Source: an uncultured Lachnospiraceae bacterium (lineage in GTDB: Bacteria; Bacillota; Clostridia; Lachnospirales; Lachnospiraceae). Taken from it: a DNA stretch of 64,000 nt. Location: the NCBI GenBank assembly GCA_900548905.1, contig URMK01000008.1:74612-138611 (forward strand), read 5' to 3'. This document shows, in pieces, positions 17,179-25,130 of this stretch. Under the pieces are notes generated by a model. That model saw nothing but the letters and a program-made list of their open reading frames with translations, was not told where the DNA came from and did no database searches. The translations under genes were made by a program, and so were the position numbers. Within the stretch, counting starts at the first letter, position 1. The number at the start of each line of letters is the position of its first letter.

Positions 17179-17289
17179 TGTCGTCCGCTGCATTTTTAAC
17201 AAAAAAAGAGATATCTTTTCAGAATGATTTCCTTTATAATAAATACCTGTGAAGCCTAAAATATATGAAGATACGGGGAGGAAAATGAC

Positions 17290-18219
17290 GTGAACATTAT
17301 GTCACTCTTTAACGCGCTGCCGGGCGCCTGCGCCCAGGGACTTATCTGGGGAATTATGGCGATTGGGGTCTATATTACCTATAAGATTCTGGATTTGGCA
17401 GATTTGACTGTAGACGGTACCATGGCTACCGGAGGGGCCGTATGTATTATGATGATACGTGCCGGCCATTCCATCGGGATTTCCCTTTTGTTTGCGGTGC
17501 TGGCCGGTGCCCTGGCGGGGCTTGTCACCGGTATTTTCCATACGACTATGGGAATACCAGCCATTCTTGCCGGCATTCTGACCCAGCTGGGCCTTTATTC
17601 AGTTAACCTGAGAATTCTGGGAAACAGCTCCAACCAGGCTGTGGGAGTAGATAAATACGATTTACTTGTTTCCCTGCGCTATATTAAAGACGTACCTTTT
17701 TATCAAAACACTATTTTGATATGCATTGTTATTCTGATTATATTGATTGCCCTGCTGTACTGGTTTTTTGGTACGGAGCTCGGCTGCTCCATCCGTGCAA
17801 CCGGATCCAATCCAAATATGTCCAGAGCCCAGGGAATCAATACGAACTTCTGTAAAATTCTGGGCCTCATGCTTTCCAATGGAATCGTGGCTTTTGCCAG
17901 CGCACTGTATGCCCAGTACCAGGGCTTTGCGGATGTGAACATGGGACGTGGAGCCATTGTTATCGGCCTCGCGGCCGTAATCATCGGTGAAGTCATTTTC
18001 AGCCGTGTGCGCGGTAATTTTGCATTCAAACTGTTTTCAGCAGCACTGGGAGCGATTATCTATTATATTGTGCTTCAGGTAGTCCTCTGGCTGGGCCTGA
18101 ATTCCAATGACCTGAAGCTGTTCTCCGCCCTGGTGGTGGCCCTGTTCCTTGCGATACCTTATCTGAAGGGACAATATTTTAATAAGCCGGCCAAAAAAGG
18201 AGGTGCTCCTCATGCTTAG
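17290..18219 (+). CDS. ABC transporter permease, TrpY-like (branched-chain type)
   Basis: A 309-residue permease of the BPD_transp_2 family. About eight hydrophobic helices are visible, with ILDLADLTVDGTMATGGAV near the start and the cytoplasmic loop GCSIRATGSNPNMSRAQGINTNFCKILGLMLSNGIVA, which is the conserved coupling segment of this family. Its start is a GTG with AGGAAAATGACG upstream. It overlaps the ATPase gene by eight bases. With the upstream binding protein it makes a complete importer. Confidence 0.87.
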   Translation: MNIMSLFNALPGACAQGLIWGIMAIGVYITYKILDLADLTVDGTMATGGAVCIMMIRAGHSIGISLLFAVLAGALAGLVTGIFHTTMGIPAILAGILTQLGLYSVNLRILGNSSNQAVGVDKYDLLVSLRYIKDVPFYQNTILICIVILIILIALLYWFFGTELGCSIRATGSNPNMSRAQGINTNFCKILGLMLSNGIVAFASALYAQYQGFADVNMGRGAIVIGLAAVIIGEVIFSRVRGNFAFKLFSAALGAIIYYIVLQVVLWLGLNSNDLKLFSALVVALFLAIPYLKGQYFNKPAKKGGAPHA

Positions 18220-19006
18220 TTTATCCCGGATTACCAAAACATTTAATGCGGGTACCATCAACGAGAAAACTGCCCTGAACGGTTTATCCCTTGAACTGGA
18301 AGAAGGGGATTTCGTTACAGTTATCGGCGGGAACGGCGCCGGAAAATCCACCATGCTCAATGCAGTGGCAGGTGTCTTTGCCGTCGATGAAGGCAGCATT
18401 ACCATAGACGGCATCAATGTAACCAAGCTGCCGGAGTATAAACGTGCCAAATATCTGGGCCGTGTATTCCAGGACCCTATGACGGGAACTGCCGCAAACA
18501 TGCAGATAGAAGAGAATCTGGCACTGGCATCCAGGAGAGGGAGCTTGCGTACCCTGCGTTCCGGAATATCCCAAAAGGAACGCGCACAATACCAGGAACA
18601 GCTTAAAATTCTGGAACTGGGCCTGGAATTCCGTATGACCAGCAAAGTCGGCCTCCTTTCCGGCGGACAGCGCCAGGCGCTTACCCTGCTCATGGCAACC
18701 CTGAAAAAACCCCGTCTCCTTCTTCTGGATGAGCATACGGCCGCGCTGGATCCCAAGACAGCCGCCAAGGTGCTGGAAATCACGGAAAAAATAGTAGAGA
18801 GGGATCATCTCACCACCCTGATGATTACACACAATATGAAGGACGCCATTGCCCATGGGAACCGCCTGATAATGATGCATGAAGGAAGGGTTATTTATGA
18901 TGTGGCAGGGGAAGAAAAGAAAAAGCTTCATGTATCCGATCTCCTTAAGAAGTTCGAACAAGCCAGCGGAGGAGAATTTGCCAACGACCGCATGATGCTG
19001 AATTAA
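18212..19006 (+). CDS. ABC transporter ATP-binding protein, TrpZ-like
   Basis: A 264-residue ATPase. Walker A is GGNGAGKST, the signature LLSGGQRQALTL, Walker B LLLLDEHTAALD (with H in place of the usual P after DE), and the H-loop MITHNMKDAI. I chose the ATG at 18212 preceded by AAAGGAGGTG. A GTG at 18203 lies inside that ribosome binding site. The last 20 bases of the gene are duplicated downstream at 19037. Confidence 0.87.
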   Translation: MLSLSRITKTFNAGTINEKTALNGLSLELEEGDFVTVIGGNGAGKSTMLNAVAGVFAVDEGSITIDGINVTKLPEYKRAKYLGRVFQDPMTGTAANMQIEENLALASRRGSLRTLRSGISQKERAQYQEQLKILELGLEFRMTSKVGLLSGGQRQALTLLMATLKKPRLLLLDEHTAALDPKTAAKVLEITEKIVERDHLTTLMITHNMKDAIAHGNRLIMMHEGRVIYDVAGEEKKKLHVSDLLKKFEQASGGEFANDRMMLN

Positions 19007-19063
19007 AGCCAAGGGATGATATCGGCGGTCGTTTAAGACCGCATGATGCTGAATTGAAGCCAG
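18986..19063 (+). repeat. 51-bp offset direct duplication of the gene's 3' end
   Basis: The 25 bases starting GACCGCATGATGCTGAATT at 18986 recur at 19037 with one change (the stop TAA becomes TGA in context). The spacing between copies is 51 bases. It looks like a small tandem duplication of the end of the ATPase gene. Confidence 0.7.
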
Positions 19064-19097
19064 GTATTAATGATATTCAATAAGAAATGCAGAAGCG

Positions 19098-19120
19098 GCG
19101 GCCGGAGAGGCCGCTGTTTT
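19098..19120 (+). terminator. Intrinsic terminator of the TrpXYZ-like operon
   Basis: GCGGCC, a GGAGA loop, GGCCGC, then TGTTTT. Confidence 0.65.
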
Positions 19121-19328
19121 GCATCTTTCTGCAACCTCGACAAATCTTTGACAATTTTTTTCAAAAAGGCTGGATTTTTGACCTGAAATATGAGAAAATA
19201 ATATGAGCGATTAGGGACAGGTACTTTTGCGGCCTTTTTGCCGTCCGAGTATTTTGTTATCAATAAGGTGCCTTTTATCAGGTGCCACTGTTTGCTAATA
19301 CAATCTACATATCGAAAGGAGTTTTCAC
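19121..19328. other. Leader region of the Fe-S scaffold gene
   Basis: AT-rich region with TTGACA at 19148 and TTGACC at about 19177, but no well-spaced -10 that I can defend. CTCGACAAA (19137-19145) and TTTGACAAT (19147-19155) each match the 0A box at eight of nine positions; see the rejected list. AAAGGAG precedes the next start codon. Confidence 0.35.
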
Positions 19329-20021
19329 ATGATCTATTCAAAAGAAGTTGAAGAAATGTGTCCAGTAGCACAAGGCGTTGCTCACGGCTGTGCTCCGATC
19401 CCTGAAGAAGCAAAATGGGTAAAATCCAAAGAAGTTAAAGACATTTCCGGCCTTACACACGGTATTGGCTGGTGTGCACCTCAGCAGGGAGCCTGCAAGC
19501 TTACTCTGAACGTTAAAGAGGGTATTATCCAGGAAGCTTTGATTGAGACAATCGGATGCTCCGGTATGACTCACTCCGCAGCTATGGCAGCAGAGATCCT
19601 TCCGGGAAGAACGGTTCTGGAAGCTTTAAATACAGACCTTGTATGTGATGCTATCAACACCGCTATGAGAGAGTTGTTCTTACAGATCGCTTACGGCAGA
19701 ACACAGAGCGCGTTCTCCGAAGACGGACTTCCTGTAGGTGCAGGCCTGGAAGACCTTGGTAAAGGCTTAAGAAGCCAGGTTGGTACCATGTATGGTACTC
19801 TGAAGAAGGGCCCCCGTTATCTGGAAATGGCAGAAGGCTATGTGACAGGTATTGCCCTTGACGAAGAAGATCAGATTATCGGCTACCAGTTCGTAAGCCT
19901 TGGAAAGATGACAGACTTTATCAAGAAGGGCGACGATCCCAACACAGCTTATGAGAAAGCAAAAGGTCAGTACGGCCGTGTTGCTGATGCTGTTAAGATC
20001 ATCGATCCGAGAAAGGAATAA
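19329..20021 (+). CDS. NifU/IscU-like iron-sulfur cluster scaffold protein
   Basis: A 230-residue cytosolic protein with a NifU N-terminal-like domain. Conserved cysteines are C11, C21, C49 and C55 in GWCAPQQGAC, and C77 in TIGCSGMTHSAAMAAEIL. The last of these, followed by the helix LPGRTVLEALNTDLVCDAI, matches the GC-containing loop and helix of IscU/NifU. The C-terminal ~90 residues (RYLEMAEGYVTGIALDEEDQIIGYQFVSLG) are extra relative to IscU. Codon use is strongly biased (GAA, GCT, CTT), suggesting high expression. It is 15 bases ahead of the GGGtGRT gene, a pairing I know from several anaerobic Firmicutes. The joint function is not established. Confidence 0.8.
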   Translation: MIYSKEVEEMCPVAQGVAHGCAPIPEEAKWVKSKEVKDISGLTHGIGWCAPQQGACKLTLNVKEGIIQEALIETIGCSGMTHSAAMAAEILPGRTVLEALNTDLVCDAINTAMRELFLQIAYGRTQSAFSEDGLPVGAGLEDLGKGLRSQVGTMYGTLKKGPRYLEMAEGYVTGIALDEEDQIIGYQFVSLGKMTDFIKKGDDPNTAYEKAKGQYGRVADAVKIIDPRKE

Positions 20022-20036
20022 GAGGAGGTAGCGGAA

Positions 20037-21047
20037 ATGGCTTTATTTGAATCATATGAAAGACGTATTGATAAAATCAATGCCGTATTGAACAGCTACG
20101 GCATCGCTTCCCTTGAAGAAGCTGAAAAAATCACAAAAGATGCTGGACTCGATGTATATGACCAGGTTAAGAAAATCCAGCCTATTTGTTTTGAAAATGC
20201 TTGCTGGGCTTACATCGTAGGCGCAGCGATCGCAATTAAGAAAGGCTGTAAAAGAGCGGCTGATGCTGCTGCGGCAATCGGAGAAGGCCTTCAGTCTTTC
20301 TGTATCCCCGGTTCCGTTGCGGATACCCGTAAGGTAGGTCTCGGACATGGTAATCTTGGAAAGATGCTTCTGGAAGAAGAAACCGAATGCTTCTGCTTCC
20401 TGGCAGGACATGAATCTTTCGCAGCAGCGGAAGGTGCTATCGGTATTGCGGAAAAAGCAAACAAGGTACGTCAGAAACCCTTAAGAGTTATCCTGAATGG
20501 TCTTGGTAAAGATGCTGCGCAGGTTATCTCCAGAATCAACGGATTTACCTTTGTAGAAACCGAATATGATCCTTATACAAATACCGTTAAGGAAGTATAT
20601 CGTAAAGCTTATTCCGAGGGACTTCGTGCAAAGGTTAACTGCTATGGTGCAAACGATGTTTGTGAAGGCGTTGCTATCATGCACAAAGAAGGTGTAGATG
20701 TTTCCATTACAGGCAACTCCACCAATCCCACCAGATTCCAGCATCCCGTTGCAGGAACCTATAAGAAAGAATGCCTGGAGCAGGGCAAGAAATACTTCTC
20801 CGTTGCTTCCGGCGGTGGTACAGGCCGTACACTTCATCCCGATAACATGGCGGCAGGCCCTGCTTCCTATGGTATGACGGATACGATGGGCCGTATGCAT
20901 TCCGATGCACAGTTCGCTGGTTCTTCTTCCGTTCCGGCTCATGTGGAAATGATGGGTCTGATTGGCGCAGGAAATAACCCGATGGTCGGCATGACCGTGG
21001 CTGTTGCGGTTAGTATCGAAATGGCCGCAGCAGAGGGGAAATTTTAA
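20037..21047 (+). CDS. GGGtGRT protein
   Basis: A 336-residue protein of the GGGtGRT family (PF14057). The naming motif is present: G259-G-G-T-G-R264 in VASGGGTGRTLHPDNMAAGPASYG. The N-terminal half contains a cysteine (QPICFENACW) and a glycine-rich AAAAIGEGLQSFCIPGSV segment; the GNLGKMLLEEETECFCFLAGHESFAAAEGA region carries further cysteines. No characterised enzyme matches it that I know of. AGGAGGTAG precedes the ATG. It is translated right after the scaffold gene and shares its optimised codon use, so the two products are probably abundant partners. Confidence 0.85.
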   Translation: MALFESYERRIDKINAVLNSYGIASLEEAEKITKDAGLDVYDQVKKIQPICFENACWAYIVGAAIAIKKGCKRAADAAAAIGEGLQSFCIPGSVADTRKVGLGHGNLGKMLLEEETECFCFLAGHESFAAAEGAIGIAEKANKVRQKPLRVILNGLGKDAAQVISRINGFTFVETEYDPYTNTVKEVYRKAYSEGLRAKVNCYGANDVCEGVAIMHKEGVDVSITGNSTNPTRFQHPVAGTYKKECLEQGKKYFSVASGGGTGRTLHPDNMAAGPASYGMTDTMGRMHSDAQFAGSSSVPAHVEMMGLIGAGNNPMVGMTVAVAVSIEMAAAEGKF

Positions 21048-21077
21048 TAAAAATCGCATAAAATAAGAGGCTTATAA

Positions 21078-21117
21078 AGCTGCATTGACATTAATGGTTA
21101 ATGCAGCTATTCTTTTT
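21078..21117 (+). terminator. Intrinsic terminator
   Basis: A 9-bp stem AGCTGCATT (21078-21086) with AATGCAGCT (21100-21108), then ATTCTTTTTG. Confidence 0.8.
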
Positions 21118-21128
21118 GTATGGGAATC

Positions 21129-21157
21129 TGGAAAAAAAACCACAATAATGATATAAT
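21129..21157 (+). promoter_or_regulatory. Probable promoter of the DUF4160/DUF2442 pair
   Basis: TGGAAA, 17 bases, perfect TATAAT at 21152-21157, 31 bases before the ATG. Confidence 0.55.
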
Positions 21158-21187
21158 AAAAGAAAAATATAAGGGAAGTGATAATGT

Positions 21188-21451
21188 ATGCCAGAATTAT
21201 GCAGATTTGGCGGTATGGTCATAGTGATGCTTTTTAAGGATACAAAACAGCATAATAAACCCCATGTCCATGTATATTATGGAGAATATGAAGCATCAGT
21301 GGGATTAGACGGTGAATTGCTGGCAGGTTCTTTGCCAAGTAAGCAGTATAAGATTTTAGTTGGATGGCTACTTTATAATGAAGAGAATGTATATAAAGCT
21401 TGGAACTTGGCTGTACAAGGGGAACATTTTGATAAAATAAAGCCTATGTAG
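21188..21451 (+). CDS. DUF4160 domain protein
   Basis: An 87-residue protein with the family pattern MPELCRFGGMVIVMLFKDTKQHNKPHVHVYYGEYEA. The HxxPHVHVxYG segment is the DUF4160 signature, and the histidines could bind metal or be catalytic. Function is unknown. It is followed after 16 bases by a DUF2442 gene. This order is common in bacteria and has the layout of a toxin-antitoxin pair, without proof. Base composition is lower in GC than its neighbours, suggesting recent acquisition. Confidence 0.8.
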   Translation: MPELCRFGGMVIVMLFKDTKQHNKPHVHVYYGEYEASVGLDGELLAGSLPSKQYKILVGWLLYNEENVYKAWNLAVQGEHFDKIKPM

Positions 21452-21467
21452 TGAGAAAGGAGTATAT

Positions 21468-21764
21468 ATGTATATAGTGAATGGTATTGTTTATGCCGGA
21501 GAACCGACCGAAGATATTAAAATTAAAGAAGCTAAGCCTTTGCCATTTGGAATGTTACTGTTGACTTTTTCGACTGGAGAAAAAAGGCTGTTTGATACTA
21601 CTATGTTGCAAGGTTCAGCATTTGCCCCCTTGTCTGAAGAAAAGGTATTTAAAGATGTTCATGTATCACATGGCTTTGTTACATGGATGAACGGTGATAT
21701 TGATTGTGCACCAGAATATATGTATGAAAATAGTTATTTGTATGAAGAAGAATGTGTAATATAG
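21468..21764 (+). CDS. DUF2442 domain protein
   Basis: A 98-residue protein: IKIKEAKPLPFGMLLLTFSTGEKRLFDTTML ... VFKDVHVSHGFVTWMNGDIDCAPEYMYENS. The pattern 'F...G..R.FD...L......F..L.....F..V.V....V.W..G.DI.PE.LY' is that of DUF2442. AGAAAGGAG lies before the ATG. It is the second gene of a two-gene unit with DUF4160 and probably forms a complex with it, by analogy with other small paired genes. Confidence 0.8.
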   Translation: MYIVNGIVYAGEPTEDIKIKEAKPLPFGMLLLTFSTGEKRLFDTTMLQGSAFAPLSEEKVFKDVHVSHGFVTWMNGDIDCAPEYMYENSYLYEEECVI

Positions 21765-22279
21765 ATTATGTGTAATTGAGGTAATATATTGTAAACAGAT
21801 GTGCAGAGTAGCACACCCATAGCGTTCAACCACCCCTCAACCCCTTATAAAACCGTCCTTCACCGTTTCCATTGAGGAGAGCGCTAAAGAGGGTAAATTC
21901 TAAAGAAATTTTATTATGCGAAGCTTATTTTTAAACCGCACTGACCTATTATGGTTGGTGCGGTGTTTGAAACTGTAGGTTTTGCAAAAGAAAGATATCA
22001 CTTTTCAGTGATATACAGAAAATATTGTGATATACTATCCGGGTAAGATCGTATAAATACAGATTCAACTAATTATATTTCGTAAATATTAGAATCAGAC
22101 TATTTTTATTTTGCAAGTTTATCTTTTTATCCATAAGTGTTGGTGAATCAACGGAAGGAGAAAATAAAATGAGTTCAATAATTCTTGAACTGTTAAGGTT
22201 CAGATGTGGGATCGGGGATTGATTGGCCTTCAGGTACCTATTAATTGAAGAAATCAATCCGATTCAGGAGGAATCCCAT
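21765..22279. other. AT-rich intergenic region with two inverted repeats
   Basis: A 12-bp hairpin (21935-21946 with 21953-21964, two G-T pairs) has no T-run. An 8-bp inverted repeat ATATCACT/AGTGATAT (21995-22014) is followed by a third related half-site GTGATATA near 22026; this is an operator-like arrangement. A 17-codon frame with a strong ribosome binding site lies at 22169. Confidence 0.45.
22169..22222 (+). CDS. Short open frame in phase with the M23 peptidase gene
   Basis: ATG at 22169 with GGAAGGAG upstream encodes MSSIILELLRFRCGIGD and stops at a TGA (22220-22222). The reading frame then continues without another stop into the M23 gene. It could be a leader peptide, or the N-terminus of a longer protein split by a nonsense mutation (TGG to TGA would give GIGDWLAFRYLL). 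Confidence 0.35.
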   Translation: MSSIILELLRFRCGIGD

Positions 22280-23050
22280 ATGAAGTTACACTTACTGGGG
22301 CAGGCCCTGTTACAGATGGCAGGACTGTGTTATGCAGCAATAAAATACAGGAATAAAAATATTGATAGTTTAAACACCTATTCTCCGCAGATAGAGTATG
22401 CATTGCCATTTGATGGCGAATGGTATATTGCAAATGGCGGTGTTACCCCAAAAACGTCTCACTCGTGGGAAATTCTCCCGCAGCGTTACGCTTATGATTT
22501 TATTATAGTGGATGAAGATGGGGAGAGCTGTCATGGTGATAAAATGGATTTACACAGCTATTATTGTTATGGAAAGGATATACTTGCTCCAGCAGACGGC
22601 ATAGTAGTTTCAGTAAAAAACGGGTTTCCCGATTGCCGCATAATGGGTAATGGACAGCCCGATCCGGATACGCCTGATATTGGCGGCAACCGGGTCACAA
22701 TAAAGCATTTGTCAAAGGAATACAGTGTTGTCTGCCATCTTATGCCTGACAGTGTGTTGGTAAAAAAAGGGCAGATAGTAAAAAAGGGGGAGGTTATTGC
22801 CAGGTGCGGCAACTCCGGGAATACGACGGAACCTCATGTCCATTTTCAGGTGCAGAACACAGCCCATTTTTATTCCTGCATAGGTTTGCCTGTATTCTTT
22901 TCGAATATTCAGAAACGGATATGTGAGAAGTATGCTAAAATGGATACACGCCCTTTTCCGGAGGAAGAAGACCGCAATGACAGCTATGTCCATCGGGGAT
23001 TAGTAGTGAAGAACCGGAACGCTGGAGAGGAACATCCGCTCTCTTCCTGA
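22280..23050 (+). CDS. M23 family metallopeptidase
   Basis: A 256-residue protein with an M23 (LytM/peptidase_M23) domain. Zinc-site motifs are the D of QRYAYDFIIVDEDG and H186-V-H188 in TEPHVHFQVQN. YGKDILAPADGIVVSV, GGNRVTIKHLSKEYSVVCHLMPDSVLVKKGQIVKKGEVIARCGNSGNT is the usual beta-sheet core. There is no clear signal peptide; the N-terminus LLGQALLQMAGLCYAAI is a single hydrophobic stretch that may anchor it. The ATG at 22280 has an excellent AGGAGG eight bases upstream, although the frame stays open upstream to 22223. Likely substrate is a glycine-containing peptide cross-link in peptidoglycan or a peptide. Confidence 0.75.
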   Translation: MKLHLLGQALLQMAGLCYAAIKYRNKNIDSLNTYSPQIEYALPFDGEWYIANGGVTPKTSHSWEILPQRYAYDFIIVDEDGESCHGDKMDLHSYYCYGKDILAPADGIVVSVKNGFPDCRIMGNGQPDPDTPDIGGNRVTIKHLSKEYSVVCHLMPDSVLVKKGQIVKKGEVIARCGNSGNTTEPHVHFQVQNTAHFYSCIGLPVFFSNIQKRICEKYAKMDTRPFPEEEDRNDSYVHRGLVVKNRNAGEEHPLSS

Positions 23051-23157
23051 TTTCTGTATCAGGTGGCCGGAATGTCTATGAAAGAGCAGATGGTCATTTT
23101 TAATAGGATGGAATCGATATCCGCAAGATAACCTTTGCATCAGAAGGAGGAACTTTT

Positions 23158-23676
23158 ATGATAGTGCTTATTGCAGGCTGTTCCCATACAGGGAAAACTC
23201 TTTTGGCCCAGAAATTGCTGGAAAAATATAAGTATCCTTATTTGTCAATTGATCATCTGAAAATGGGGCTGATACGCAGCGGACAGACCGGCCTGACACC
23301 GGAAAGCAAGGATGAGCTTCTGACGGATTATCTGTGGCCTGTCCTCAGAGAGATGATAAAAACGGCAATTGAAAATAATCAGAATCTGATCGTCGAAGGA
23401 TGTTATATCCCTTTTACCTGGAAAGACAGTTTTACGGAGGAATATCTGAAAAGTATTCGCTATTATTGTATTATAATGACTGACAGCTATATTGATAACC
23501 ATTTTCAGGATATTAAGAAATATGCAAATGCTATCGAAACACGTGAGGAGGATTCCTGGATAACGCCTGGAATGCTGAAAGAGGAGAATGGGAAAAATCT
23601 GCAGTTATGTAAAAAATACGATTGTACATATCTTCTGGTAGACAGTATGTATCAAGTTGATGTGGCTTTGGATTAA
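23158..23676 (+). CDS. P-loop NTPase, small-molecule kinase-like
   Basis: A 172-residue protein with Walker A at G7-CSHTGKT-14 and an early LSIDHLKMGLIRSG segment. VEGCYIPFTWKD holds the second acidic/P-loop-kinase region. The architecture (Walker A, a helix with acidic cluster, then IEGCYI) is that of nucleoside/shikimate-like or 2-phosphoglycerate kinase-like proteins and AAA_33. The substrate cannot be assigned. AGAAGGAGG precedes the ATG. A strong terminator follows. Confidence 0.65.
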   Translation: MIVLIAGCSHTGKTLLAQKLLEKYKYPYLSIDHLKMGLIRSGQTGLTPESKDELLTDYLWPVLREMIKTAIENNQNLIVEGCYIPFTWKDSFTEEYLKSIRYYCIIMTDSYIDNHFQDIKKYANAIETREEDSWITPGMLKEENGKNLQLCKKYDCTYLLVDSMYQVDVALD

Positions 23677-23698
23677 CCGGAGAGTAGGAAGAGAGAAC

Positions 23699-23737
23699 AA
23701 CGGCCAACAAACCTGGTTTGCTGGCCGTTGGACGTTT
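23699..23737 (+). terminator. Intrinsic terminator
   Basis: A 14-bp stem with one mismatch (23699-23712 with 23716-23729), very short loop, then GGACGTTTTG. Confidence 0.7.
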
Positions 23738-23782
23738 TGTCTGTTTCTGTTTTAGGAAGTGCAGGAAAGGGGAACGCATCAG

Positions 23783-24310
23783 TTATCCGTTCCTGATTTC
23801 TCGCAGCATGGATTGAAAGAGTTCAATATGATGCTGTTCATCAAGAATGATACGGTTCAGGTTATCCTTGATATTGTTATCCCGGATTGTTTCCGCCTGC
23901 CCGGTATATTTCCGTATGGCGGCAAATTCCCCTTGAATCGAGTTCTCAAGGAGTTCACAGAGCATTTGGGGATAGTGGTTATAAGAAGGTGTCCAATAGC
24001 ATAAATTGTGGTTTTTCATACTCCACAGTCTCGGATCAAGTCCCATTTGGCAGGCGAGAGTGGCAAAGATATCTAAATGGTGCATTTCTACGATACTTAT
24101 ACTGTGGAAGCATGCTGCAAAATCAGCATAATCCGGTTTCAGTATCACACTGTTATAAAAATACAGGCTGACTGCAGACATTTCGGAATTATCGCTTCCT
24201 ATATTACTCAGCATGGCCCATGCATAGTCCTTGCAGCAGCTTTCTGCGCAGACAGGCGGGTAGGGGATAGTAAGTGTTGCTTTGTATTCCTTATTATTGG
24301 GGCTGTTCAT
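23783..24310 (-). CDS. Ferritin-like di-iron/manganese protein
   Basis: A 175-residue four-helix-bundle protein. Putative metal ligands fall in the ferritin-like order: E43 (DNSEMSAVSLY), E75 and H78 (VEMHHLDIF), E128 (QGEFAAIRKY), and E158 and H161 (DEQHHIELF). This is the full set of a rubrerythrin-like site, without a rubredoxin domain. A cysteine cluster (CAESCC) near residue 21 is unusual. The ATG at 24310 has GGAGGG upstream; a second ATG at 24352 lacks one. It lies next to sporulation-type genes and could be a spore coat or oxidative-stress protein, by inference from context. Confidence 0.75.
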   Translation of the reverse strand: MNSPNNKEYKATLTIPYPPVCAESCCKDYAWAMLSNIGSDNSEMSAVSLYFYNSVILKPDYADFAACFHSISIVEMHHLDIFATLACQMGLDPRLWSMKNHNLCYWTPSYNHYPQMLCELLENSIQGEFAAIRKYTGQAETIRDNNIKDNLNRIILDEQHHIELFQSMLREIRNG

Positions 24311-24432
24311 TATTTGACCCTCCGTGTTATCATTATACGTTACACAGTTCATTTGTTAGTATTATATATGAACAGCCGGCGGAGGTTATGACTGACAGGA
24401 AGGAAAAGGGAGCGGTATAAGCGGGCAGGACT

Positions 24433-24478
24433 GAAAACAGCAGGCCGGAGTCTGTTAAAACTCCGGCCTGCTGTTTTC
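24433..24478. terminator. Very strong bidirectional terminator
   Basis: A perfect 19-bp stem (24433-24451 with 24460-24478), starting GAAAAC and ending GTTTTC, with an eight-base loop. It ends the minus-strand Spo0A-C gene and may insulate the ferritin-like gene's promoter. Confidence 0.8.
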
Positions 24479-24481
24479 CTA

Positions 24482-24814
24482 TCATACATAGGTATTTAAT
24501 TTTAGTATATTTGCGAGTATTGCTATGAATTCGCGGGTATATGGTTTTGTTACGATAGGACACCCAAACAGGTGGGATAAATAGGAACCACCGAATTGAT
24601 CCCAATAATTTGTAATGAGTGAACGGATAGCGCGTTCCACATTTTTTACTTTTGTACCGGAGTGGCTGGCAATCTCCGGATACAATCTTTTGGTGACGTT
24701 AAACAGATAGGTCTCATCCTCCGTGACCAATTTGATGGCATAAGCCAGATAATGATAACCGACATAATTCGGCCGCAGACCTATGCGCCATAGCAGCTTA
24801 TGGATTTCATCCAT
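24482..24814 (-). CDS. Stand-alone Spo0A C-terminal DNA-binding domain protein
   Basis: A 110-residue protein consisting only of the Spo0A effector domain (PF08769). Matches to Spo0A include GYHYLAYAIKLVTEDETYLFNVTKRLYPEIASHSGTKVKNVERAIRSLI, where the LYPxIA helix and the VERAIR recognition helix stand out. There is no receiver domain, so it cannot be switched by the usual phosphorelay. It could bind 0A boxes constitutively or compete with Spo0A. AAGGAGG precedes the ATG on the minus strand. A perfect 0A box lies 83 bases upstream of its start. Confidence 0.85.
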   Translation of the reverse strand: MDEIHKLLWRIGLRPNYVGYHYLAYAIKLVTEDETYLFNVTKRLYPEIASHSGTKVKNVERAIRSLITNYWDQFGGSYLSHLFGCPIVTKPYTREFIAILANILKLNTYV

Positions 24815-24896
24815 TATTTTGTCCTCCTTATTGTGAGTGTATTAAGTTTACTAAATTTTGGAGGAAAATTGCGGAAAAGGAGCAAATTAGACGTAA

Positions 24897-24905
24897 TTCG
24901 ACAAA
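24897..24905 (-). promoter_or_regulatory. Perfect 0A box (Spo0A binding site)
   Basis: TTCGACAAA on the plus strand is TTTGTCGAA on the minus strand, an exact match to the 0A consensus TTTGTCRAA. It lies in the divergent region between the Spo0A-C gene and the subtilase gene and could control either. Confidence 0.55.
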
Positions 24906-25130
24906 AAAGATCGTCATAAACTACGAATAACCAATTATTTTTATTCATTATCGGTGTCCGTAAATCCGATTGATCTATATTTTAATGCCATAAATTTATG
25001 CTTGGTTCGGAAAAAAGTATGAGGCGGAAAAGGGGGAGGGATAGCAGGTAAACGTATATTTTGTTTCAGCAGGTCTTATTTAGCCGGAAAGCTAATATAT
25101 TGTAAAAAGTTTTGCGGGAGGATTCTATGT

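Noticed and set aside
19136..19155. Two near-0A boxes (CTCGACAAA and TTTGACAAT) before the Fe-S scaffold gene
   Set aside because: Each misses one consensus base, and the second may simply be a TTGACA -35 element. The gene's strong codon bias suggests constitutive expression, so I do not claim Spo0A control.
22220..22222. TGA as a selenocysteine codon before the M23 gene
   Set aside because: The downstream start has its own excellent ribosome binding site, M23 peptidases need no selenocysteine, and I see no convincing SECIS hairpin right after the TGA.
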